From assembly GCA_963971575.1 (NCBI GenBank), contig OZ020611.1, positions 181,042,071 through 181,106,070 on the forward strand: a stretch of DNA of 64,000 bases, in the 5' to 3' direction. This DNA comes from Liopterus haemorrhoidalis (lineage: Eukaryota > Arthropoda > Insecta > Coleoptera > Dytiscidae). Made by a program: the position numbers and the translations under genes. Of this stretch, positions 44,375 through 55,499 are shown one piece after another. The notes under the pieces are model-generated. The model searched no databases. It worked only from the letters and a program-made list of their open reading frames with translations, and was not told where the DNA came from. How positions within the stretch are numbered: the first letter of the stretch is position 1; each line of letters begins with the position of its first letter.

Positions 44375-46210
44375 TCAATTAATTTCTAGGGCAGTTATGT
44401 ACATGATATAACTTGTTACTGTCAACTTGTATTTATCTACATGTGTTTGTAACCTGCGCAAATAGAGAAAATAATGGAGTGATGTGATTGGGTGAAATGG
44501 AAAGAGTTGATTTTGCACTAGACCTGCTTGTAGATATAGTCGATGCGACATTATAAAGGGATATCGTTCATTTTGTTCATATTTTTTCTGTTTTCTGAAT
44601 AGTTTTATTTTGATTTTGAAAAAAAATGTGATAAAGTCGGTTTTGCACTGTGCCTCCTAATATATAAATCATGACTAAATTAAATTTTATCTGTTACTTT
44701 TACATTAATTCAAGAAAGAAAAAAAAAAACAATAATATATTTTCTGGATAATACATTTCTGGAGGGTCAATTATATATGCCTTATTGGCAATAAAACATC
44801 TGCGAATACAAGGTAATACAACACTCAATTACGTTATGTATTAATATATCTATGTTCAAGACATTAAGCATGTGAATGATACACCAAATTTAAGAAGTAT
44901 CGTGTTTCTCGATGTTGTTTTATGCTGAGCGTAGTTCACTCCGCGACTAGAACCGCTGTAGAATTAGCAAGGTTCAACTGATTTTTTTCGTAATTGGTCT
45001 CAAAATGAATACTTATGGTGTTAATAATTTAAAAAAAATTTTAAAAATGATCATCGTTATGAGAATTTGAACGTTTAACTTGAAAGATTTTTGCTCCCAA
45101 AACAAACAAACTATGTAAATTTCAGTTCAAAAATTTATTTTAATGAAAATATTTCTATTAAAAATACAAAAAATGCTTAAAATTTGATACTGGATTTACA
45201 TAAAAATATAAGAAATGAACGTTTTCATTAACAACAACTTTATACATTTTAATAGGATTGTATCATTTTCGTTCCGTTCTTAGTCCCTGGTTTTAGTTTC
45301 CAATATTGTCTCCAAAAATTAATTTTCGTCTATTTATTTCTTTTTGTCATTATATTTTTTCTTTTTTCGTTTAGAATTTATTGGTCTTAGCTACATTGTC
45401 TATTAACTAGTTGAGTTTGCTATTTAACAATGCAATTATAAAAGTAAGGAGTATAATATATAAGCAAATAATGTTATACAAGTATCACATACTCTAACAC
45501 ATAATCTAACTTTTATTGTATTGAAAGATATTGTGCTTTCCAAATATAAATAATAGTCCACGTATTCTAGAATGTTATTATCGATGATTATTGATACTTC
45601 TGGACTATTTACCACAATGTTAATTACAAAATAATTGATTTATAATCCCATATTTTTCATGTTTATTATACTATGTATATATACTCAAATTTATATGTTA
45701 TTGAATAAAAACAAGAATGTTTATGAAGACAAAGGAAAGCTATGAACTAATCACATTTGTAACAACCTTGATGCAGCCAATAACTAACCATGTTCTAATT
45801 TCGTACATGCGGCAGACAACCCCTATGCTGCTAATACAAATACGTTCCCCTCATCACCTACATCCCTCTGTCTCTCTCCACCACCCCTCTCGGTGTAGTA
45901 CCTACATGAACTCATTAGCAATGCATATGACTTTGTTAAAGGAACACAATGTTTGGCTTGCTCTGAACAAATATAAATTGTAGAAATATACATGGAAACA
46001 TAATGAGAATTTCATATACATATTATCTAGATGGTAAGAAATTTAACGATGAAACTTGCCAATTGGAATCTAAATGAACAAATATTAATAACTCGTTTAA
46101 TTCTCCAATATCAGGATTTTTTCAGGAAACTTTATCGGACAACGCTTCTACATCAAGTTATTTATCATCGAATCGTGTACAATTAATATTTATGTAATAT
46201 AATATTAATA
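44375..46210. other. No gene recognised
   Basis: AT-rich DNA. 45830-45910 has a C-rich phrase inside an 88-codon open frame that resembles no known protein. Confidence 0.4.
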
Positions 46211-46216
46211 TTATTA

Positions 46217-46475
46217 AGTCCCCTATTTCCACCTTCAGGTAAACAACTAGATAATTATCTAAAATATAAGGTTATCTGGAATTTTATCTGCTGAATAAAT
46301 GTCATCCAGTCTTTCAATACAATTTTATCTATCGGATAGTCATCCAACGGATAATGAGACTGACGTATGGAATACACTGATTGCTATTGACATTTATTCA
46401 GCAGATGAAGTTCCAGATAACCTTATCTGTTAGATAGTTACCTAGAGGTTCACCAGAAGGTGGGAAGACCGGGCC
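46217..46475. mobile_element. MITE, family A, copy 2 (259 bp, TA-flanked)
   Basis: Same element as 1163-1421: CTATTTCCACCTTCAGGTAA near the left end and AGAAGGTGGGAAGACCGGGCC at the right, GCTGAATAAATGTCAT inside, TA on both sides, and the same total length. Divergence between the copies is modest and mostly substitutions. Confidence 0.85.
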
Positions 46476-46483
46476 TAACTGTA

Positions 46484-46645
46484 TTATAACGTGTGATTCA
46501 AAAAAATACATCAGATTAAGCCGGCGAAGAGAAATACGGCAATTTGATGCATGTTGGAGATAAACAAGCAACAAAAACAAAATCAAAATCTGTTTACTAT
46601 TGTCATCCTTGGCAATTTAGTAAGTTTTAAGAATTTGGGTTTAAT
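46484..46645. repeat. Unclassified dispersed repeat, copy 2
   Basis: Collinear with 30023-30215. It begins almost exactly where the MITE ends (ACGTGTGATTCAAAAAAAT), so the MITE may have inserted at its edge. Confidence 0.7.
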
Positions 46646-46654
46646 TATTTAGAT

Positions 46655-46945
46655 CAATTAACTGGGGAATCAGAATCTGTTTTGATAAAAGCCGTAAATA
46701 TGTACAGAGACAGTATCCTGCCAAAGAAGTTGAGGAATTTCTGTATTTCCATTGATTCCCCAAGCTTTTCTGTCTTTCCAACAAAAACAGCCAATTTCCA
46801 ACAATTTTTAATATCGTTCGTCCTTCTGGCAGGTGGCACATCTCTACTCCTAGTAGTCTGATTCGAGAATATTTCTTGTCCACCTAGAATTAGTCAATCT
46901 GGCAACATGTTCGGCTCATTCAAATTTTAGTTTTCCTACTCGCTC
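46655..46945 (-). pseudogene. RTE-like LINE C-terminal tail relic
   Basis: On the minus strand: ERVGKLKFE, a stop, AEHVARLTNSRWTRNILE, then in another frame RDVPPARRTNDIKNCWKLA and VFVGKTEKLGESME. This matches the C-terminal tail of a LINE group with R..KLKW.WAGH.AR..D.RW...L, then RP..RW.DD......W. Several stops and frame changes make it dead. Confidence 0.65.
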
Positions 46946-47208
46946 TATTGTATGGCATTTACTTTTCTAATCCATGGATTGATTTTGCATTAATAATGCA
47001 TTTTCATTCTGAATAACAATGACATAATAAATAATTACCACATAAGATTTTATAAATAGCTTTGTATATTCCATTCCTATATCAAACTGTGTACTATCCA
47101 CCATATGTGACCTTGAGACAACATTATTTCTAAGGTAGACGTCTGAAAAAGCGTGTTTACACATAAATCAAGCAAGAGATAGCAGTTGTACCATTAATCC
47201 CTATTCCA

Positions 47209-47259
47209 GTAGGTGAAGTTGGAGGCAGCTAGCAGCTAGGAGCTAGCAGCTTCACCTAC
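47209..47259. repeat. Hairpin with internal AGCT repeats
   Basis: GTAGGTGAAG (47209-47218) and CTTCACCTAC (47250-47259) are perfect inverted arms. Between them, GCAGCTAGCAGCTAGG and AGCTAGCAGC are themselves partly palindromic, giving a long stem. Confidence 0.8.
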
Positions 47260-47894
47260 ACCCAACATGTTCTATTTTTACTTAGATTTACAAGACAAAT
47301 GAGACTTACTACATATTCATTTAGAAGCAGATTTTAACGCCAACTTGGAAAATGTATGAGTTCTTTAACCTGATTTGCTACACAGGAATTTAAATACACT
47401 TTATCTGTTTCAGAAATTCCATTGTCATTTGTCTTTTACAAAAAAAAAAAAAAAAAAAACTCAGAGGCATTTTAATATACTACTTTATTTCAGATTATTT
47501 TTAGTATCATAGGTATAATGAATATATCTTTACACCATCTGTTTGTCTATCTGTCAGTACTAGATATTGTGACCAAATGGCTAGTATCTGAGGTGTCTAA
47601 TGAGGCAACGGCGAACGGATGTCCCATATACAGTAGAAGGCTTTCTAGAAATTCATGATTTTAGTCCTAAGCTAAGACTTTAAGCAGGGTTAACACCAGA
47701 TACTACAAATTTCTCATGTAAAACTAACAAACTGAAATATAATTAATAACAATATATGCATATATTTAGCAGTGAATTTTTATCTATATAATATAGTTGG
47801 CAACAAACTTTTTGCTTGCAACCCAAAAAAATAAAAACTATTTCTTGGCGACCCATTGTTCCTATTGTACCTACTAGCAATACCTATTGTATTA

Positions 47895-48770
47895 GCAAAA
47901 AAAAAAAAAATAGATTTCGAAAATTCTAACGAGCAATAAAAGGACTTTGAGAAAATTTAAGAGCAAAAAAATAACATTGCTAAAACCTTATACTCTGAAA
48001 AAAAAAAAGATTTCGTGAAACCTGAAGAACAACATAAGATCTCGAGAAATCTATTAAGTAAAGAAAAAGATTTCGAGAAATCGGTAGACCAAGAAACAAA
48101 GGAGTTTGAAAACCCTAACCAGAGAAACAAAAAGAATTTCAAAAAATCTATAGAGCAAAAAAAAAAGAATTTCGAGAAACCTGAAAAGTAGAAAAAGGCT
48201 TTCGAAAAACTTAACGAGCAAAAGAGGCTTTAAGAAACCTAAAGAGCAAAAAAATTAGTTGGAGAATCCTAACAAACAAAAACGGATTTTGAGAAACCCA
48301 ACGAGAAACAAATAAGATTTCAAGAAACCTGAAGGCCGACCGGCGTAGCGTAGTGATAACACACGTGCCCTAAGTCTCTAACGTTATCTAACGACTAAGG
48401 TCTCGGGTTTAAATCCCGTTCAAGCATGGAATTTAAATTAAGAAAAATAGAACTGTCCTGGATAGCAGCAATAGCAAAGGCGACAAATATAAAAAAATAC
48501 ATATCTGAAGAGCAAGAAATAATTAAAATCTCGAGAAACCTCACGAGCAAAAAAAAAAAGAAATAATTTCGAGAAAATCAAGGAGCAAACAAAATATTTC
48601 TGAAAATCTGATTAGCAAAATAAAAGTATATCGAGAAACTAAAAGTGCAAATCAAAGAATTTCAATAAACCTATAAAAAAAGGAGAAATTTCGTGAATTC
48701 GGACGAGGAAACAAAAAGAGTTCGAGAAAAATGATGACCAGAAAAGGACAATTTCTGCAAATATTAAAAG
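47895..48770. repeat. Degenerate ~35-bp minisatellite array
   Basis: Roughly twenty units of the form GAGCAAAAAAA...GATTTCGAGAAACCT(A/G)A recur at intervals of about 30-40 bp. They are divergent, with many A-run length changes. The array is split at 48335-48504 by a SINE and resumes in register afterwards. Confidence 0.8.
48335..48504 (+). mobile_element. tRNA-derived SINE, family 2 (plus copy)
   Basis: GCCGACCGGCGTAGCGTAGT with A-box TAGCGTAGTGATA, B-box GGGTTTAAATCCCG, then TTCAAGCATGGAATTTAAAT and an A-rich tail. CTGAAG flanks both sides (48329-48334 and 48505-48510), a short target duplication. The host minisatellite unit continues directly after it, so the insertion is clean and younger than the array. 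Confidence 0.85.
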
Positions 48771-48844
48771 CGAGTCTGCGACCCACAATAATTCTCTTGC
48801 AGGTCTACTTTAGGTCGAGACCAAGTGTTTAGGAACCATTGACG

Positions 48845-49885
48845 GATTCTTTTAGTTAAAAAAAGATGAAAAACGTAACGTAATTTTTCCAATATTGGTG
48901 TGTCTTACATCAATATTAACCGATGTTACCACCAATATCGATATTTTGTGAACAGGTACACATTCCTAGATCTTACTCAGTTGGAACATTTTTATCTCCA
49001 ATGTTATTTAGCTAGTTGAAATTTTTGGCGCACAGCAACTCTATATCTCCAATGTTATAAAAGCATTAAGAAATTTAGAGCAGTAAATTTTTCTATTTGA
49101 CAAAATAGCGTCATCTCCTTGGAACATTACACAATTTTGATGTATATCTCGAGGCTAATTAAAGTGCAAACCAGGTTTACGGAGTGACATACAAATGTAA
49201 GTTTAACATGTTTATTACTGTGCTCGACCCTGTCTCCTTACATTACGTCCTGAATTAGCATTTTTACTATTCGGTTAACCCATCGACCAGCCGCAATTAT
49301 TCTCCCAGTCTCATGTTTAATTCCTAATATATTTTAACACACAAAATCCCACAACTGTAAATTATATATGATTAGTGGCATAGCGTCAACGAGAGGAGGG
49401 TTCAGTGTTTATCCAAATAATGAATAATTTTGGTTTGTAAATTTTGTGAAAAATAATAATGAATTTGCTCGGCAAAATAAAGGTTAAAAATAAATATAAG
49501 AGGTGTAATTTTAGTGTATTGTTGCTTATTATAATTTATTAAATTGTGCTTCTGCACTTAGTTTACCTCTTTCACATTTATGTTATAAATCAATAAATAT
49601 CGGTATTTTTCCAATTTCATGGAAAAATACAGTACAATTTTAAGAAAGGTAATAAGAGCTCAGTTTAAAATTGTATGCCTATATCAATAATATTTGTGCT
49701 CAAAAAAAAAAAAATTGAACGCATTTTTTCTTTATCTTTCAACGCAATGTGGTTTTTACTCGAGAAAATCTGTAGAGACAAACTTAACTTTATATTGTGC
49801 TTTTATCGTAAAATCTTTAGATCACAAGTAAACACTTATAAAATTAATTCGTACAACTTTATGCTATATAAAATCATGAGATACG
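48845..49885. other. No gene recognised
   Basis: AT-rich DNA without a supported feature. Confidence 0.4.
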
Positions 49886-49889
49886 TATC

Positions 49890-50218
49890 ACTATATATAG
49901 CAAAAATTGTATATTTTTCATACATACAGTCTGTCATGCAATATGGTGTTATTTTGTGGGGCAATTCTACTGATGCACTAAAAATGCAATAAGAATACTT
50001 GGTGGGGTTGCAAGAAGAGCGCATTGTAGACAGATTTTTAAAAAGTTAGGAATATTAAGTTTTCCTTGCATATATATATTGCAAATGTTATTATATATAA
50101 AAGAAAATGGTTATTTATTGAATAGTGGAAGCGACCTTCACAACTATAACACCAGAGCCAAATCTGATTTTTGTCTTCCGAAAATAAGGTTAACTGTTTC
50201 AAAGTCTCCTCCTTCATT
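49890..50218 (+). pseudogene. LINE ORF2 C-terminal fragment (first of three stacked pieces)
   Basis: The frame reads YIAKIVYFSYIQSVMQYGVI, LWGNSTDA, and after a small shift AIRILGGVARRAHCRQIFKK, LGILSFPCIYILQML, NYNTRAKSDFCLP. This is the region after the polymerase core of a Jockey-like LINE. It ends abruptly near 50218, where sequence from the polymerase core of a LINE begins: the reverse of the normal order, so these are two truncated copies joined head-to-tail. Confidence 0.75.
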
Positions 50219-50228
50219 TATAGGCGAT

Positions 50229-50545
50229 ATATAAGGTATTCGATAGCGCTGACCATGAAATATCACTGTTGAAACTGAATATAATTGTAGTATATGATAA
50301 TATTCTGTGGTGGCTACAATCATATTACACTGATTGTATGCAAATCGCAAATCAATATCACCTCTGGAGTAGCACAAGGGAATTACCTTGGTCCTCTATT
50401 ATAAATAATATAAATAATTGCTTTAAATTTTCCAATTCCTTTCTGTATGCTGACAATCTAAAAGTATACAAAAAAAGCTACCCTACAAAACTGATCAATT
50501 TTAATAGTTTAAATCAATATTTAAAATTAAATAAATTAAAAATAA
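50229..50545 (+). pseudogene. LINE reverse transcriptase core fragment (second piece)
   Basis: Blocks: YKVFDSADHEISLLKLN, then ITSGVAQGNYLGPLL in one frame and INNCFKFSNSFLYADNLKVY in another. SGVAQG and YADN correspond to the PQG and YADD motifs; the second catalytic Asp has become Asn and part of the segment between them is missing. The piece ends around 50545 where the third LINE begins. Confidence 0.75.
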
Positions 50546-50589
50546 ATGTGTCAAAACATGCTTTTCTTCTATTTCTATCTCTGTCTATT

Positions 50590-53408
50590 TCATCTTTTTT
50601 TTCCATCAGAGTTTTTACTTATTTTAATTATCTCATGAATAGTGAAAAGATTGCATCTGTTTCTTTGCGCAATAAATTACAAATAGTAGACTTTTTTATA
50701 TCAACACAGTACAATATTGATTTTCTTTGTATTTGTGAGCATTGGTTACGGGTTGATGAAATTGAGCTCTACAATTTCGATCATTTTTATCTAGCCGATT
50801 ATTTTTGTAGAGAAAAGATGGGCAATGGTGGAGTTAGTATTTATATTAACAATAATATCAAGGCTCACATCTACAAACAAATTTCTAACATGTCAGTGGA
50901 GTACCACTGTGAAATAGCTGCAGTTAAGTTAGATTGTGATAACTTAATTATTGTAACAATGTACAGATCCCCCACAGGCATGTTTGATATATTTATTAAA
51001 ATTTTGCACGACATTTTTGATGTTCTGTGTCGAAAAAATCTTAAAATCTTCATTTGTGGTGATTTTAATATTGATTTATTATCACATGATCATAACTGCA
51101 TGGTTTTCAAGGATGTTGTGGAAAGCTATGGCTGTCATTTCTCACATTTTGAAATAACAAGACTCTCTTATCTCAATAAGGGATCTTGTCTTGATAACAT
51201 CATTACTAATGTTGACAGCCAGAGACTCCACACCATCGTTGAAAACCCAGCTATCTCTGACCATTTTGGGGTTTATCTGCAATTTTTCCTTCATAAGTCT
51301 GTTAGAGACAATGAGGTGCAACATTGTAAGCGTACTGTGATAAATCAAAGAAGTATCGAGATTTTTGTGCAAAACATAATAGATAAAAATTTGAACACCT
51401 TAATTAACGATTCTGATATTAACATAATGTTTGATAACTTCTTCGTTTTATTCACAGAATGTATGAGTACCGCTTTCAAGACGAAAGTTGTAACTAAAGC
51501 AGATAAATCCATCAAATGGTTCAATGAGGAATTGAAATCAATTAGAAACAAACTGTTCATACTACATGAACTAAAGCAAGCTCTTGGTGGTATTTCGCTG
51601 TCTAAATTAATTAATAAAACGAAAATTATTTACAAGAAAAAAATAAGGGATGCCAAAATTGCAGCCAACAACTTGTTTGTACTTAACAGCACAAACAAGA
51701 CTAAGGCAATGTGGGCGATTGTGAAATCTGAGACTAATTCCCAACATAAAAAGTCTCCCCCAACAACCATCAGTTCAGAACATTTCAATAATTTTTTTGC
51801 GGATATAGCTGTAATACTGGACGACAAACTTCCACTCAACGGAACTGATGCTTCAGCTAATGTGACCCGTTGTAATGTCTCACTTTTTCTTCATCCTACC
51901 GATCATATCGAGGTTGAGAATGCAATTTTTTCATTGTCTAATAGTAAAACTCAAGATGCTTTTGGAGTAAATAGTGCTATCCTTAAATCTGTTGCTAAGT
52001 TAATATCCCATATATTAACATCAATATTTAATAATAGTTTTGAAACCGGTATTTTCCCGATAAATTAAAAATTTCTAAAATAATTCCTATTTTCAAGAAT
52101 GGTGATGTTAATGATGCTTCTAATTATAGACCGATTGCCATCGTACCTGTAATTGCCAAAGTATTTGAGATCATCCTTAAAACTAGGCTTTTAAATTTTT
52201 TTTCAGTGAACAACCTTCTTAATAAAAACCAATTTGGTTTGCGACCTAAGTTAAGCACTATCTCTGCCATCACTGAGCTCGTCAACTACGTAACCGATTG
52301 TTTTGAAGGTCATATAATTCCTCAAGCCACTTTATGTGATCTTTCAAAAGCATTCGATTGCGTTCCTCACAGTTTGCTTTTAAACAAACTTGAAAAGTAT
52401 GGCATCCGCGGCATTGCAAATGATCTCATTAGATCTTATTTTTCTAATAGATACCAGTTCGTCTCGATGAACGACGTAGATTCTTCATATAGGAAGGTCA
52501 ATTTCGGAGTTTGTCAGGGCGAAATTTTGGGTCCGTTTTTTTTCATCGTTTACATCAATGACCTCCCAAATTTACTTCCTGAAAGTGTCAAAGTTATACT
52601 TTACGCCGATGACACTACTGTCCTGACAAATCATACGTCTGTTAACGATGTGGTCAGAAATACAGAACAGGAAATGGTGAAAGTTAAAGATTGGTTCACT
52701 TCAAACCGACTTTCCCTTAATAATAATAAAAGCCAACAAATGATTTTTTCACTTAACCGCAATATTGATATTAATATTCAGTTCGGTGGGCCAATCAAAT
52801 TTCTTGGGATTTATATCGATAGTCAACTTAGCTGGCATGATCACATTGACTATTTGGCGAAAGTTCTTAAAAGGGTTATCTATGCGTTCATCAGGCTGAA
52901 AACGTCTGTGTCTTTTGATATGCTGCGTATGTTCTATTTTGCTGCTTTTCAGTCGCGTTTAACTTACGGCATAATTCACTGGGGTTTAAGCTCGTCTGTC
53001 AACAGAATTTTCTTACTCCAAAAACGTGCTGTAAGAATCCTGAATAATGTTCCTAACAGGCACCACTGCCGAGAGCTCTTTAGGAAATGTAGCATTTTGT
53101 CTTTTTATAGTCTTTTTGTTTATACTTGTCTGGTATACGTTAAAGAAAACCCGAACAGATATGTAACCGTATCCTCTAGACATGTCTACAATATTCGTTC
53201 TGCTGGCAACATCAGACTACCAAGACTTAGATTGGCTAAATCTAGGAATGGTATTTTTTTGGCAGCCACTTTCTTTAACTACTTACCAGTTTCTTTAAAA
53301 AAATTGTCAATTAGATTGTTTAAGTTCAAAATAAAAAAAATTCTTATTGAGAATTGTCTCTACAATTCGGACGATTTTTTCAAAATTAATTTCAGTTCCT
53401 ACATCTAA
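50590..53408 (+). pseudogene. LINE ORF2: endonuclease plus reverse transcriptase, one frameshift
   Basis: Endonuclease signatures: SVSLRNKLQIV, FLCICEHWL (catalytic Glu), GNGGVSIYI, VTMYRSPTG, IFICGDFNID, LDNIITNV and AISDHFGVYL (SDH). Reverse transcriptase: SKTQDAFGVNSAILK, then a one-base deletion in the Pro codon of FPDK at about 52057 shifts the frame, which continues KISKIIPIFKNGDVNDASNY, TLCDLSKAFDCVPHSLLL, NFGVCQGEILGPFFFIVYIN and VILYADDTTVL with intact YADD, and stops after 53408. Apart from that one deletion the reading is clean. The open frame also extends leftward to 50269 into the older fragment, an artefact of the nesting. Confidence 0.85.
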
Positions 53409-53597
53409 CATGTAAGCTGTTGTTTTTTTGCTCTACCATTGTTAATTTTATATATATTTTTTCCCTCTCTTTTCTATATTATTTAATATTGTATTTCATT
53501 TTTCAATGTTTTCAAATACTTTCTACTTTTGTTCATTGAATTTATCATATATGTACTGACAAATGTAAACGTCGTAAGATGTCTAACATGAAATAAA

Positions 53598-53642
<45 letters not shown>
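53598..53642. repeat. (ATT)n microsatellite at LINE 3' end
   Basis: A pure ATT run directly after the polyadenylation-like AAATAAAT of the LINE. Confidence 0.95.
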
Positions 53643-53643
<1 letters not shown>

Positions 53644-53644
53644 T

Positions 53645-55495
53645 GGGTAAGAATCATCAAGAGTAGTTTTTGACAAAAATTTTATATTTAACGTTCACGT
53701 GGACGCAATTACAAAACATCTGTTACATCTGTTTATCGTCTATCGTATTTTATCTACCTCAGGGATTGACAACGCAGAATGTAGAAAAGAGTTAAAAGTT
53801 GGAAAATTATCATTTTTAGGGTTTTGTAGGTATGACAAAAAAACCTTATAACGTCACTAATCTGTACAGTAGAAATTGCGGCTAAACGGCTGGACCCATA
53901 AATCTTTGACCCGCATATAAGAAAACTATTGATAGTTCAAAAAACACAAATATTAACAAATATGTATTTAAAAAAAATATTAATAATTAAATTTTTTTTT
54001 GAATGGGATATTAAATGAAACCTGCTTGAGTAACCAACAAAATTATATTTTTCAAAAATCTTTTTTTTTGCCTAAAATGTGTCAACTTCTTCTCCCACCA
54101 TAATCCTTTATATCCTTTAGAAGTTGGCCCAAGAAAACATTCTTAACAATGTACATTATTAAGAACCAGAATAGGTCAATAGATACTTTTGCTCAGATGA
54201 GTTTTTCGAAAAATATCGTCAAATAAAATACTTGTGTGGTATCGAAAGAAATCTCTTAAGACGTAGATTAAGGTACGATAAGTAGATTTTAAAATTTCTT
54301 TATTTTAACATGAATTTTGTCAAAAATATGCTAACCAAAAACTCTTTCCCCACACCCTATAACCTATATAGAATTCTACTTTTTATTTGTATTAATGTGA
54401 ACCAAAATAGTACAACAGGAAATTTTGATAATAAGCCATAATTAGATACCCAAAGCTTTGGCTTAGTGGTCATATGATGCCAACCCCTGGTCTATCTGTT
54501 TTTGTATTAATGAATAATTTCTTAAATTGTATATATGGTATTCATTGAGAGCTCTAGATACTTAGTTTAACAGACGACTAATTATTTTCAAAATATGGTT
54601 TATTTTGACAGGACTACAGCAGAAATTGTGTCTGAGACGTTTAGCCGATCACTAGCCCTGAAGTATTAGGAAATTCCCATTTCACAGCAGGTTTTCCTGT
54701 TTATCATGTACAAATAAGTGACATTTATTACGGTTGTATCAACTTAAAACAGGGCTTTCATATCCCTCATGAAAACTGATATAATTTTACTGATTTCATT
54801 CCGTTTGAATCTGAAAATATACTGTAATCTTAAATTTCAACTAAAACGACATCTACTCGATCTTACCATAATGAAATCTTGGCTATCCGTTTAATGTGAA
54901 AAAAGAAATAATCTTGTATTTTAAGTGATTACATACCAACTGCTGGCATTACAGAAAATTAAATCACCTAAAAGAGATATTTAGAAAATAAAGAAAGTAT
55001 TCAATTTGTACAGACCAAAAAACCGTTTTCATTAGAAGAGAAATAATCTCATAGAGTTGAAAAAACTAGTAGGCAGTAGCAGAGACCGTAATAAATCTTA
55101 TACAATAAAACGATTTTACTTTCTTCCATGAGGAATGTAGCAATTATTTTAAAAACTACTACAATATTGAATTATACTTACTTTTACTTCTAGACTGTTG
55201 AAAAAAGAACATACCCCAAGTGTCGAGAAAGAAAATTATTTAAAAAATTATCATTTATCTTAATAGTGAATCGAGGTAATTTCAAATATAAAATGTAGAA
55301 CATAAATTTTATTGAGAACAATGTATATGCTCATAAACAAATTAAAATGCTAATTACATTTGCTACTATAAAAAATCGTAACACTATGACAGAATAACGA
55401 ACGCTAATATTATACATAGAATGCTAATAATTATTTTTAAACGCTCATAATAATAAATAAATGGTATTATTATTTAATAAATATTAATAATATTT
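53645..55495. other. No gene recognised
   Basis: AT-rich DNA without a supported gene or repeat. Confidence 0.4.
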
Positions 55496-55499
55496 AATA

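Larger units (their letters stand above)
47794..48841. mobile_element. hAT-like element filled with minisatellite
   Basis: The left edge reads GTTGGCAACAAACTTTTTGC then TTGCAACCC. The right edge reads GTCTGCGACCCAC, GGTCGAGACCAAGTGTTTAG and GAACCATTG, a hAT end of the GCGACCC...GTT(C)..GAACCA.TG type. The interior is a degenerate minisatellite interrupted by a SINE. The right end fits well; the left is less certain, and I found no clear 8-bp duplication. Confidence 0.5.
50560..53642 (+). mobile_element. Jockey-like LINE, nearly full ORF2 (third piece)
   Basis: The copy holds the endonuclease, reverse transcriptase, a 3' untranslated region of about 185 bp and an (ATT)n end. ORF1 is absent. 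It appears to have been inserted into the older LINE fragment to its left, so an open frame runs across the join. Confidence 0.8.

Noticed and set aside
48335..48425. tRNA gene from GGGTTTAAATCCCG
   Set aside because: It is the head of a repeated SINE with a target duplication; the minus copy at 43430 has the same body.
47895..48770. CRISPR-like array because of regularly spaced repeats
   Set aside because: The units are divergent, adjoining and A-rich with no unique spacers, and the DNA is eukaryotic.
50269..52068. A single 599-residue LINE protein
   Set aside because: The N-terminal part is reverse transcriptase core and the rest begins with endonuclease: the wrong order, explained by nesting.
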